Below, one piece after another: positions 51,610 through 59,296 of a DNA stretch of 64,000 bases (its first letter is position 1; every line of letters starts with the position of its first letter). The translations under genes were made by a program, and so were the position numbers. A model generated the notes under the pieces. That model was not told where the DNA came from and searched no databases. It worked only from the letters and a program-made list of their open reading frames with translations. Origin of the DNA: Kineococcus gynurae. GTDB lineage: Bacteria; Actinomycetota; Actinomycetes; Actinomycetales; Kineococcaceae. The stretch lies in the NCBI RefSeq assembly GCF_050871315.1, contig NZ_JBJLRE010000003.1; one strand, given 5' to 3'.

Positions 51610-53051
51610 TCCTCCAGCAGCCGCAACCAGATCTCGCTGATGGTGGGGTAGCTGGGGACCGCGTGCCAGAGCCGGTCGAGGGGGACCTCGCCGACCACGG
51701 CGACGGTGGCCGAGTGCAGCAGTTCGGCGACCCCCGGACCCACGAACGTCACGCCGACGACCACCCGGCGGTCCTCGTCCACGATCATCCGGGCGTGACC
51801 GCGGAAGTCGTCGGCGGTCAGCGAGGCCCCGGCCACGGTCGCGAGGTCGTGGTCGACCGCCCGGACGCGGAGCCCACGCTCACGCGCGCGGGCCTCGGTC
51901 AGCCCGACCATGGCGACCTCGGGATCGGTGAAGACGACCTGCGGCGCCCCGAGACGGTCGGCGGAGGCGGCCCACGGGGAGAACGGCGCCGGGTCCCCCG
52001 TGAGGGTGCCCACGGCCCGGGCGACGATCGCGTCCCCGGTCGCGCGCGCCGCGTACTTGCCCTGGTGGGTCAGCGGCGCCCGGCCGGACACGTCGCCCAC
52101 GGCGTAGAGCCACTCCCCGTCCACACCGGCGACGAGACCGGAGTCGTCCACCTCCAGCGTGGCGCCGTCCTGCAGGCCGACCGTCTCCAGCCCGACCCCG
52201 AGGGTGGCGGGACGTCGCCCGGTCGCCACCAGGAACTCGTCGACGACCAGCTCGGCGGACCCGTCGGGCCCACCCACGGTCAGGGTGATCTCCTCCGCCC
52301 CGGCCGTCTCGCGCCGGACGCGCTCCACCCCGGACCCCAGACGGACGTCGACCCCCTCCTCCCGCAGCGCGTCGGCCAGCAGCTCACCGGCCACCGATTC
52401 GTACCCGCCGAGCAGTCCGGAGCGTGCGAGCAGGGTGACCTCGGACCCGAGGCGGGCGTAGGCCTGCGCCAGCTCGACGCCGACGACGCCCCCGCCCAGC
52501 ACCGCCAGGCGCGCCGGTACGTGCTCGGCGCTGGTGGCCTCGCGGCTGCCCCAGGCCCGGGCCTGGGGCAATCCGTCGATGTCGGGGAGCACGGGTTCGG
52601 AACCGGTCGCGAGCACGACCGCCCGTCGGGCCTCGACGAGGGTCGTGGTCCCGTCGGCGGAGACCACCTCGACCCGTCGGGCCCCGGCGAGGCGGGCCGA
52701 CCCGCGCAGCAGGCCGATGCCCGCCGAGGAGAGCCAGTCGGCCTGGGAGGAGTCGTCCCAGCCGTGGGTGAACTGCGTGCGCCGGGCGAGCACCGCGTCG
52801 GCGTCCACCCGACCGGTGACGGCCGCGGCCGCACCGGGCAGGCGACGCGCGGCCGCGAGTGCGTGACCGGGCAGCAGCAACGCCTTGCTGGGCATGCAGG
52901 CCCAGTAGGAGCACTCACCGCCGACGAGTTCGGCCTCGACGACGAGGACCTCCGAACCGTCGCGACCCGCGCGGTCGGCGACGTTCTCCCCGACCGGGCC
53001 ACCCCCGATCACGACGACGTCGACGGTCCGGAGGTCGGTGGTCTCGCTCAC
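51597..53051 (-). CDS. pyridine nucleotide-disulfide oxidoreductase
   Basis: A 484-residue class I flavoprotein related to dihydrolipoyl dehydrogenase and mercuric reductase. FAD loop V-I-G-G-G-P-V-G-E-N is near residue 14, and the redox-active pair is in G-G-E-C-S-Y-W-A-C-M-P-S-K-A-L (C-x4-C) near 48. The NAD(P) loop V-L-G-G-G-V-V-G-V-E is near 185, and G-D-V-S-G-R-A-P-L-T-H near 315. The C-terminal segment reads H-A-V-P-S-Y-P-T-I-S-E, where dihydrolipoyl dehydrogenases have H-x-H-P-T, so the catalytic His-Glu context is altered and the substrate is uncertain. GTG at 53051 lies seven bases after TAGCGT; a GTG three codons earlier overlaps that hexamer. Confidence 0.9.
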   Translation of the reverse strand: MSETTDLRTVDVVVIGGGPVGENVADRAGRDGSEVLVVEAELVGGECSYWACMPSKALLLPGHALAAARRLPGAAAAVTGRVDADAVLARRTQFTHGWDDSSQADWLSSAGIGLLRGSARLAGARRVEVVSADGTTTLVEARRAVVLATGSEPVLPDIDGLPQARAWGSREATSAEHVPARLAVLGGGVVGVELAQAYARLGSEVTLLARSGLLGGYESVAGELLADALREEGVDVRLGSGVERVRRETAGAEEITLTVGGPDGSAELVVDEFLVATGRRPATLGVGLETVGLQDGATLEVDDSGLVAGVDGEWLYAVGDVSGRAPLTHQGKYAARATGDAIVARAVGTLTGDPAPFSPWAASADRLGAPQVVFTDPEVAMVGLTEARARERGLRVRAVDHDLATVAGASLTADDFRGHARMIVDEDRRVVVGVTFVGPGVAELLHSATVAVVGEVPLDRLWHAVPSYPTISEIWLRLLEDYGL

Positions 53052-53102
53052 CCTCGGCACGCTACGTCGGGGCCGTCGGCGCCGCCCGTCGCCGCGAACC
53101 CC

Positions 53103-54032
53103 TCAGCCCAGGTCGGACCCCGCATCGAACCCCGCGTCGAACCCCGCGTCGTCGTCGACCTCGCCGCGGACCACGGCCAGCACGCTGCGCAACCACGCGG
53201 CGCCGGCGACGTCGTTCACGGTGCGCCCGGGGGTCAGCACCCGGAAGGGCCGTTCGAGCACGCCGTCGGCGGGCCGGACGTCGACGTGGGTGACGCGGCG
53301 TCCCTGCGCGTGCAGCCAGTCGGCCATGGCGTAGTCGGTCCGGGAGTCCCCCGCGGTGCGCCACTCCTCCGGCAGGGGGCCGTCGCCCGCGAGCAGGTCG
53401 AGCGCGACCGCCGCGCCGCGGTCCTTGCCGAGAACGGCGGACTCGACGTCGACGGAGATGATCGTGGGGTCGATCCGCCAGTCGGTGGCGCCGGCCTCGT
53501 CGGGGTGGGCCGCCCCGCGCCAGGTGAACCCCAACCCCGCGTCGCGCAGCACCTCGGCGGCCGCCCGCTCGTACTCGGGCTGGCGGCGCAGGTACTCGGC
53601 CGAGTCGAGGTGCAGGTGCTGCTCGATGCTGACCATCGCGTGCTTGCCGGGGTCGACGAACATGAGGTCGGCGAACCGGTCGCGGGCGAGGCCTTCGAGG
53701 TCGGCGACGACCGTCGGCGGAAGGCGCACCGACTCGTCCACGACCACCTCCCCCAACCCGTCCGGGCCGATGGAGGCGTGCACCGCCCCCTTCTCGCAGA
53801 CGGCGTGCACCCGGGCCCTGGGCGGCAGTCCGGCGACCAGCAGGGGGTCGACCACCTGAGCGCGGAGGAACCCCTCCGAGCGACCGGTGTTGAAGACGAC
53901 GGGCACCCCCTCGGCCAGGAGGGCGGTGAGGGTCGGCAGCAACCCGGGGGCGCTGACGGACCGGGTCACCGGGCTGGCGATCGGACCGTCGACGTCGAGC
54001 AGGAGGCCCAGGCGGGGCGGTCGGAGATCCAC
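53103..54032 (-). CDS. HAD-superfamily hydrolase
   Basis: A 309-residue protein with the HAD nucleophile motif L-L-L-D-V-D-G-P-I-A-S-P near residue 10-20 (D-x-D), motif II V-V-F-N-T-G-R-S near 46, and a late G-D-S-R-T-D-Y-A-M-A near 228 providing the acidic metal site. This arrangement fits a cap-type C2 sugar-phosphatase-like HAD; the substrate is unknown. The C-terminus ends in a three-fold repeat of D/S-A-G-F-D encoded by a 12-bp tandem repeat. CAGGAT ends six bases before the GTG, with an overlapping AGGA that could also serve ribosomes. Confidence 0.85.
   Translation of the reverse strand: MDLRPPRLGLLLDVDGPIASPVTRSVSAPGLLPTLTALLAEGVPVVFNTGRSEGFLRAQVVDPLLVAGLPPRARVHAVCEKGAVHASIGPDGLGEVVVDESVRLPPTVVADLEGLARDRFADLMFVDPGKHAMVSIEQHLHLDSAEYLRRQPEYERAAAEVLRDAGLGFTWRGAAHPDEAGATDWRIDPTIISVDVESAVLGKDRGAAVALDLLAGDGPLPEEWRTAGDSRTDYAMADWLHAQGRRVTHVDVRPADGVLERPFRVLTPGRTVNDVAGAAWLRSVLAVVRGEVDDDAGFDAGFDAGSDLG
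53113..53148. repeat. three 12-bp tandem repeats in the HAD gene end
   Basis: TCGGACCCCGCA is followed by two copies of TCGAACCCCGCG. They encode the A-G-F/S-D units at the protein's C-terminus and keep the frame, so copy number can vary without breaking the gene. Confidence 0.85.
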
Positions 54033-54116
54033 GGTCCCATCCTGGCGGACCGTTCCACCGCCGCGACGACGGCCCGTGGGGCGCGCCGGTGGGACCGGGT
54101 GTGGTGTCATCACCGT

Positions 54117-55253
54117 GTGGGCATCGACTTCACCGCCAACGACCGCCCCACCCTGGGCGTCGAGTGGGAGATGGCGCTGGTCGACCGGGCCAGCCGTGAC
54201 CTGGCCTGCGCCGCCCCGGAGGTGCTGGAGGCCGTCGATCGGGACGCCTCGAGCACCGGGCCCCGGATCCAGAAGGAGCTCCTGCTCAACACCCTGGAAC
54301 TCGTCACCGGGATCTGCGACACGGCGGGCGAGGCGGTCGCCGACCTGGCCGGCAGCATCACCGCCATCCGGCACGTCACCGACCCGATGGGCCTGGAACT
54401 GGTGAGCTCCGGCACCCACCCGTTCGCCCAGTGGGACGTCCAGCAGGTGACCGAGAACCCGCGCTACGCCGAGCTGATCGAGCGCACCCAGTTCTGGGGT
54501 CGGCAGATGCTGATCTGGGGGGTGCACGTGCACGTCGGGATCTCCTCGGTGCACAAGGTGCTGCCCATCCTGAACTCGATGCTCAACTACTACCCCCACC
54601 TGCAGGCGCTGTCGGCGAGCTCCCCCTACTGGGGCGGCAAGGACACCGGGTACGCCAGCAACCGGGCCCAGATGTTCCAGCAGCTGCCGACCGCCGGGCT
54701 CCCGTTCCAGTTCGACCGCTGGTCGGAGTTCGAGAGCTACGTCGACGACATGCTCGTCACCGGGGTCATCGACGGGTTGTCCGACGTGCGCTGGGACATC
54801 CGCCCCTCGCCGCGGTTGGGGACGATCGAGGTGCGGGTCTGCGACGGGGTGCCGTCGCTGAACGAACTGGCCGCGCTGGTCGCGCTCACCCACTGCCTCG
54901 TGGTGCACCTGGACGACCGGTTGGAGGCCGGGGAGACCCTGCCGACGATGCCGCCCTGGCACGTCCAGGAGAACAAGTGGCGCGCGGCCCGCTACGGCCT
55001 GAACGCCGAGATCATCCTCGACGCCCGCGGCCGCGAGCGGCTGGTGACCGACGACCTCGAGGAGCTGCTGAACCGGTTGGAACCGGTCGCCGCCCGTCTG
55101 GGGTGCGCCGACGAACTGGCTCTGGTGCAACGCATCCCGCGGACGGGAGCGAGTTACCAGCGCCAGCGTGCCGCCGCGGCCGCCGCGACGGAGGAGCCCC
55201 TCGCGGCGGTCGTGGACTCCCTCGTCGCGGAGCTGCGGGCCCCGCTCGGTTAG
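54117..55253 (+). CDS. carboxylate-amine ligase, YbdK/GCS2 family
   Basis: A 378-residue glutamate-cysteine ligase type 2 (YbdK-like) enzyme. It begins T-L-G-V-E-W-E-M-A-L near residue 12, with R-I-Q-K-E-L-L-L-N-T-L-E near 50, G-T-H-P-F-A-Q-W near 100, H-V-H-V-G-I near 139 and W-D-I-R-P-S-P-R-L-G-T-I-E-V-R near 220. Family members have weak gamma-glutamylcysteine synthetase activity, and the true substrate is often unknown. In an actinomycete, which normally uses mycothiol, this need not mean glutathione synthesis. The GTG start directly precedes the first conserved strand. The end overlaps ald by 4 bp (convergent). Confidence 0.92.
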   Translation: MGIDFTANDRPTLGVEWEMALVDRASRDLACAAPEVLEAVDRDASSTGPRIQKELLLNTLELVTGICDTAGEAVADLAGSITAIRHVTDPMGLELVSSGTHPFAQWDVQQVTENPRYAELIERTQFWGRQMLIWGVHVHVGISSVHKVLPILNSMLNYYPHLQALSASSPYWGGKDTGYASNRAQMFQQLPTAGLPFQFDRWSEFESYVDDMLVTGVIDGLSDVRWDIRPSPRLGTIEVRVCDGVPSLNELAALVALTHCLVVHLDDRLEAGETLPTMPPWHVQENKWRAARYGLNAEIILDARGRERLVTDDLEELLNRLEPVAARLGCADELALVQRIPRTGASYQRQRAAAAAATEEPLAAVVDSLVAELRAPLG

Positions 55254-56383
55254 CGGGTGCCGGCCGGGTCCGCGAGCAGTTCGGCCGGGTCGAGGAACGG
55301 CAGGTCGTGCGCCTCGGCGACCTCGTGGCTGAGCAACCGGCCGTCGTGGGTCGACAGGCCCGCGGCCAGGGCCGCGTCCGCCTGCGTGGCCGAGCGCCAC
55401 CCGCGGTCGGCGAGTTTCACGACGTAGGGCAGCGTCGCGTTGGTGAGCGCGTAGGTCGACGTGTGCGGGACGGCACCCGGCATGTTGGCGACGCAGTAGA
55501 ACACCGTGTCGTGCACCGCGAACGTCGGGTCGTCGTGCGTGGTGGGCCGCGAGTCCTCGAAGCAACCGCCCTGGTCGATCGCGATGTCGACCAGGACCGC
55601 TCCTGGACGCATCCGCGAGACCAGGTCGTTGGACACCAGCTTCGGGGCGCGCGCGCCCGGCACCAGGACGGCGCCGATGACCAGGTCGGCGTTCAGCACG
55701 GCCCGCTGCAGTTCGTACGCGTTGGACACGATCGTGCGGACGGCCCCACCGAAGCGCGCGTCGACCTCACGGAGCTTGGGGATGGACAGGTCCAGGACGG
55801 TGACCTCCGCCCCCATCCCGAGGGCGATCTGGGCCGCGTTCTGGCCGGAGACCCCGGCGCCGATGACCACGACGTCGGCACCCCGCACCCCGGGGACACC
55901 ACCCATGAGGACCCCGCGCCCACCCTGGGCGCGCATGAGGGAGTAGGCCCCGACCTGGGGCGCGAGCCGCCCGGCGACCTCGGACATCGGGGCCAGCAGC
56001 GGCAGCGAGCGGTCCGGCAGCTGCACGGTCTCGTAGGCGATCGAGGTGGTGCCCGAGGCGAGCAGTGCCTCGGTGCACGGCCGGGAGGCCGCCAGGTGCA
56101 GGTAGGTGAAGAGGACCTGGTCGCGGCGGAGACGGTGGTACTCCTCGGCGACGGGTTCCTTGACCTTCAGGAGGAGGTCGGCCTGGTCCCAGACCTCGTC
56201 GGCCGAGGCGACGATCTTCGCGCCGGCGCTCTCGAACTCGGCGTCGGGCAGCGACGACCCGAGTCCGGCCCCGGCCTCGACCAGGACGTCATGACCGTGC
56301 CCGACCAGTTCGTGCACCCCGGACGGGGTCAGCGCGACCCGGTACTCGCGGTTCTTGATCTCGCGGGGAACTCCGACACGCAT
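55250..56383 (-). CDS. ald: alanine dehydrogenase
   Basis: NAD-dependent enzyme interconverting alanine with pyruvate and ammonia. The 377-residue protein starts M-R-V-G-V-P-R-E-I-K-N-R-E-Y-R-V. It has L-L-K-V-K-E-P near residue 70 (catalytic lysine region), F-T-Y-L-H-L-A near 92 (His), the Rossmann V-V-I-G-A-G-V-S-G-Q-N-A near 170 and D-I-A-I-D-Q-G-G-C near 267. AGGAGG precedes the ATG; a longer frame starting 22 codons upstream lacks this and would cover the promoter. It is divergent from an Lrp/AsnC gene that probably activates it in response to alanine, as in other actinomycetes. Confidence 0.96.
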   Translation of the reverse strand: MRVGVPREIKNREYRVALTPSGVHELVGHGHDVLVEAGAGLGSSLPDAEFESAGAKIVASADEVWDQADLLLKVKEPVAEEYHRLRRDQVLFTYLHLAASRPCTEALLASGTTSIAYETVQLPDRSLPLLAPMSEVAGRLAPQVGAYSLMRAQGGRGVLMGGVPGVRGADVVVIGAGVSGQNAAQIALGMGAEVTVLDLSIPKLREVDARFGGAVRTIVSNAYELQRAVLNADLVIGAVLVPGARAPKLVSNDLVSRMRPGAVLVDIAIDQGGCFEDSRPTTHDDPTFAVHDTVFYCVANMPGAVPHTSTYALTNATLPYVVKLADRGWRSATQADAALAAGLSTHDGRLLSHEVAEAHDLPFLDPAELLADPAGTR

Positions 56384-56481
56384 GACGACCCTCCTGGTTT
56401 CGCTGCCCTCCGACCCCTCCAGGATGAAGATATGTTGCTGAGGAGACAAGAAGTCCGCCGATGATTCGCTAGAGTGCCGGT

Positions 56482-56994
56482 ATGGCTGACGATCGTTCGA
56501 CTGGAGCGCGCTTCGTCCCGGTTCCGCCGAAGAAGCTGCGACCGGAGGTCGACCCGGTCGACCGGGCGATCCTGCACGAGCTGGCCGAGGACGCCCGGAT
56601 CACCAACGCCGCCCTGGCCCAGAAGGTCGGCATCGCCCCCTCGACCTGCCTGCTACGGGTGCGGGCGCTGCGGGAGTCCGGGGTCATCCGGGGGTTCCAC
56701 GCCGACATCGACCCCGCCGCCCTTGGCCACGACCTGCAGGCGATGATCGCGGTGAAGCTGGCCGCGCACGCGCGCGGCAGCATGGGGCCCTTCGTGGCCC
56801 GCATCCGCCGCCAGCCCGAGGTGCTGGACGTCTACTTCGTCGCCGGGGCTGACGACTACCTCCTGCACGTGGCGGTGGCGTCGACGGCGGCGCTGCGCGA
56901 GTTCGTCGCCGAGCACCTGTCCCGCGACCCCGACGTCGGGCTCACCGAGACCTCGCTGATCTTCGAGCACACCCGCGCCGCTGGGCGCTCCTGA
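56482..56994 (+). CDS. Lrp/AsnC-family regulator
   Basis: A 170-residue regulator. An unusual 25-residue basic N-terminal lead precedes the Lrp helix-turn-helix (V-D-R-A-I-L-H-E-L-A-E-D-A-R-I-T-N-A-A-L-A then V-G-I-A-P-S-T-C-L-L-R-V). The AsnC ligand domain follows (I-A-V-K-L near 90; G-A-D-D-Y-L-L-H-V-A-V near 127). It diverges from ald by 98 bp and is its likely activator, with alanine or another amino acid as effector. The ATG is six bases after TAGAGT (56470-56475), a leaderless start. Its 3' third is overlapped by an antisense frame described next. Confidence 0.94.
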   Translation: MADDRSTGARFVPVPPKKLRPEVDPVDRAILHELAEDARITNAALAQKVGIAPSTCLLRVRALRESGVIRGFHADIDPAALGHDLQAMIAVKLAAHARGSMGPFVARIRRQPEVLDVYFVAGADDYLLHVAVASTAALREFVAEHLSRDPDVGLTETSLIFEHTRAAGRS

Positions 56995-57264
56995 CCCCAG
57001 GACGGACACCACGACGACGCGCCGGGGCGTGAGCTCCAGGACGACCCAGTCCCCCGGCCGGGGCCGGGGGTCGATGCCGCGGACGGTGCGGATCCGCTGC
57101 GGCCCGAGCGGGGTCCGCACGTCGCAGGCCTCGGCGTGCACCGCGATCACCAGGCCGGGCAACCGTTGCCGCGCCGAGGAGGGGAGGGCCCGCCACCGGC
57201 GAACCCTCCCCTCGTCCTCGGCGAACCGGTCGGGCAGGTCGGGCAGGACCGCAGACACCGTCAT
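56653..57264 (-). CDS. orphan protein with an RsgA-like OB-fold N-terminus, antisense to the Lrp gene end
   Basis: A 203-codon frame. Only the first 93 or so residues look genuine: P-G-L-V-I-A-V-H-A-E-A-C-D-V-R-T, then R-P-G-D-W-V-V-L-E-L and R-R-V-V-V-V-S-V-L. This strand order resembles the N-terminal OB fold of the ribosome-assembly GTPase RsgA, but the G-D-W-V motif is not followed by a GTPase domain. From about 56994 downward the frame runs antisense through the Lrp gene and is probably chance. The ATG is six bases after TACCCT (57276-57271), so it may be expressed. It could be a truncated rsgA copy or a free OB-fold protein. Confidence 0.55.
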   Translation of the reverse strand: MTVSAVLPDLPDRFAEDEGRVRRWRALPSSARQRLPGLVIAVHAEACDVRTPLGPQRIRTVRGIDPRPRPGDWVVLELTPRRVVVVSVLGSGAPSGAGVLEDQRGLGEPDVGVAGQVLGDELAQRRRRRHRHVQEVVVSPGDEVDVQHLGLAADAGHEGPHAAARVRGQLHRDHRLQVVAKGGGVDVGVEPPDDPGLPQRPHP

Positions 57265-57334
57265 CGAGCGAGGGTAGGGACGCCCCCGTCACCCCGGCCA
57301 ACCCTTTTCCTCTCGCACCCGCCTCCTCACCTAT

Positions 57335-57381
57335 CCCCGTGATCAAGGGATTCTCCCCGGGCGGATTCCTTGATCACGGGG
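57335..57381. terminator. GTGATCAAGG inverted repeat after katA
   Basis: CCCCGTGATCAAGG and CCTTGATCACGGGG are exact complements separated by 19 bases that can pair further. The repeat lies 42 bp beyond the katA stop. It is the second full copy of the element at 8354, with a different loop. It would act as a terminator for katA. Confidence 0.85.
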
Positions 57382-57422
57382 GGGGCGAGGGGTGGTGGGA
57401 GGGTGAGTGGTGGTGGGTGGGG

Positions 57423-58973
57423 TCAGGCCTTGTGCTGCGCCGCCCGGCGGGCCGGGTTGGCCTGCTCCTCGGCCTTGGGGTCCAGGAGGTCCTGCTTCTC
57501 CTCGACCCCGGCCCGCACCTTCTTGCCCAGGTCGCCGTCGACGGCGTCCCAGTAGGCGAACGCCTTCTGCAGGATCGGGTCACTGACCCCGTTCAGCAGG
57601 TGCCCGACGATGTTGTCCACCAACCGGCCGCGGGCGTCGTCGTCGAGGACGTCGCGCACCAGCGCCCCGGCCTGCCCGAAGTCGTCGTCCTCGGCGTGCT
57701 GCACGTAGGCGGCCTGGACCGGTTCGCCGCCGGCGTCCCAACCACCGACCGCACCGGCCCGGGCGGGGTCGGCGTGGGCCCCGCCGTAGGAGTTCGGCGC
57801 GTACACCGGGTCGCCGGGGTTGGCGTAGCGCATCGGCCCGTCCTTGCTGTAGCTGTGCACCGGCGCGTGCGGCTGATTCACCGGGAGCTGGGTGTAGTTC
57901 GGCCCGATGCGGTACCGGTGGGCGTCGGCGTAGCTGAACATGCGTCCGAGCAGCATCTTGTCCGGGCTGACCGCGACCCCGGGAACCATGTTCGAGGGTT
58001 CGAACGCGAGCTGCTCGATCTCGGCGAAGTAGTTCTGCGCGTTGCGATTCAGCGTGAACCGCCCGACCTCGCGCAACGGGTAGTCGCTGTGCGGCCAGAC
58101 CTTGGTCACGTCGAACGGGTTGAAGCGGTAGTCCACGGCGTCGTCGTGCGGCATGAGCTGGACGAAGAGGGTCCACGACGGGAACTCCCCGTCCCGGATG
58201 TGCTCGTAGAGATCACGGATGTGGTAGTCCGTGTCGATCGAGGCCATCTGGTCGGCCTCGTCCTGGGTGAAGAACTCGTTGCCCTGGTCGGTCTTGAAGG
58301 TGTACTTGACCCAGGTCCGTTCCCCCGCGGCGTTGATCCACTGGAACGTGTGCGAGCCGTAGCCGTTCATGTGCCGCCAGGTGCGCGGGATCCCCCGGTC
58401 CCCCATCAGCCACGTCACCTGGTGCGCCGACTCCGGGGACAGCGTCCAGAAGTCCCACTGCATGTCGTGGTCGCGGAGGTGGTTGTCGGCGCGCCGCTTC
58501 TGCGAGCGGATGAAGTCCTGGAACTTCATCGGGTCCTTGACGAAGAACACCGGGGTGTTGTTGCCGACCACGTCGTAGTTGCCCTCGGACGTGTAGAACT
58601 TGAGGCTGAAGCCCCGGGGGTCGCGCCAGGTGTCCGGCGTCCCCTGCTCCCCGGCGACGGTCGAGAACCGGGCCGCCATCGGCGTCGTCGTGCCCGGCTG
58701 GAACAGTGCGGCGCGCGTGTACGCCGACACGTCCCCGGTGACGGTGAACTCGCCGAACGCGCCACCGCCCTTGGCGTGCACCACCCGCTCCGGGACCCGT
58801 TCGCGGTTGAACTGCGCCATCTTCTCGATCAGGTAGGCGTCGTGCAGCAGGATCCCGCCGCCCGGACCCTGGGTCAGGGAGTGCTCGTCGCTGCGGACGG
58901 GGATGCCGGCGTTCGTGGTGGTGAACGGCGCGCCGGAGGACTCGACTCGGGAACTTCCCGTGGTGGCAGACAC
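57423..58973 (-). CDS. katA: monofunctional heme catalase
   Basis: Breaks hydrogen peroxide to water and oxygen in the cytoplasm. The 516-residue length matches clade 3 small-subunit catalases. The heme distal residues are the His in V-V-H-A-K-G-G-G-A-F-G near residue 61 and the Asn in G-N-N-T-P-V-F-F near 134. The proximal tyrosine motif is R-M-F-S-Y-A-D-A-H-R-Y near 340. The C-terminal extension ends K-A-E-E-Q-A-N-P-A-R-R. The GTG start gives the usual short polar N-terminus; GACGCT six bases upstream is a weak leaderless-type -10. No OxyR, Fur or PerR gene is adjacent. Confidence 0.96.
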   Translation of the reverse strand: MSATTGSSRVESSGAPFTTTNAGIPVRSDEHSLTQGPGGGILLHDAYLIEKMAQFNRERVPERVVHAKGGGAFGEFTVTGDVSAYTRAALFQPGTTTPMAARFSTVAGEQGTPDTWRDPRGFSLKFYTSEGNYDVVGNNTPVFFVKDPMKFQDFIRSQKRRADNHLRDHDMQWDFWTLSPESAHQVTWLMGDRGIPRTWRHMNGYGSHTFQWINAAGERTWVKYTFKTDQGNEFFTQDEADQMASIDTDYHIRDLYEHIRDGEFPSWTLFVQLMPHDDAVDYRFNPFDVTKVWPHSDYPLREVGRFTLNRNAQNYFAEIEQLAFEPSNMVPGVAVSPDKMLLGRMFSYADAHRYRIGPNYTQLPVNQPHAPVHSYSKDGPMRYANPGDPVYAPNSYGGAHADPARAGAVGGWDAGGEPVQAAYVQHAEDDDFGQAGALVRDVLDDDARGRLVDNIVGHLLNGVSDPILQKAFAYWDAVDGDLGKKVRAGVEEKQDLLDPKAEEQANPARRAAQHKA

Positions 58974-59296
58974 CTGTCCAGCGTCGGCCCGGCCCGGGTG
59001 ACCCGCCACCCGAGAGGCGACTCCGCGAGGACAGGCTCAGGACGATCTTCTCCCGGACGCCCACCTGCGCGTCCTGGTCAGCTCCTCTCGCGAATCAAGA
59101 AGAGGTCAGGATTCTCGGTGCTCGTACTCCGACGTTCCGGGCTTGTACCCGTAGGACTCGGATTGCACGGCCCCCGACCGCACCACTCCGGCCGGCACGG
59201 ACCGACGGAGCGCTTGTCGGCGGGAGAGTCCCCGGCCTGGGTGGAGAAGTCGCCACAGACCACGAGCAACGACAAGAACCCCGAGGGTGCCCCGGC
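58974..59296. other. intergenic stretch upstream of katA
   Basis: About 320 bp with no convincing gene. A leftward 25-codon end of an open frame (tail S-E-S-Y-G-Y-K-P-G-T-S-E-Y-E-H-R-E-S) is more polar than its surroundings, but it lacks a start with a ribosome site. A less GC-rich patch near 59090-59120 could contain katA control elements; no inverted repeat of an OxyR or Fur type was recognised. Confidence 0.5.

Noticed and set aside
51063..54116. A very long rightward frame ahead of the YbdK-type ligase
   Set aside because: It is antisense to the disulfide oxidoreductase and HAD genes and has shadow composition. The ligase's conserved N-terminus begins at 54117.
53103..55565. An 820-codon leftward frame covering the YbdK region
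   Set aside because: Only the last 309 codons (the HAD protein) show motifs. The rest is antisense to the YbdK-type ligase, which has full family signatures.
57282..57334. Slightly AT-richer stretch between the orphan OB-fold gene and the katA terminator as a further small gene
   Set aside because: No start-stop frame of meaningful length with coding bias is present.
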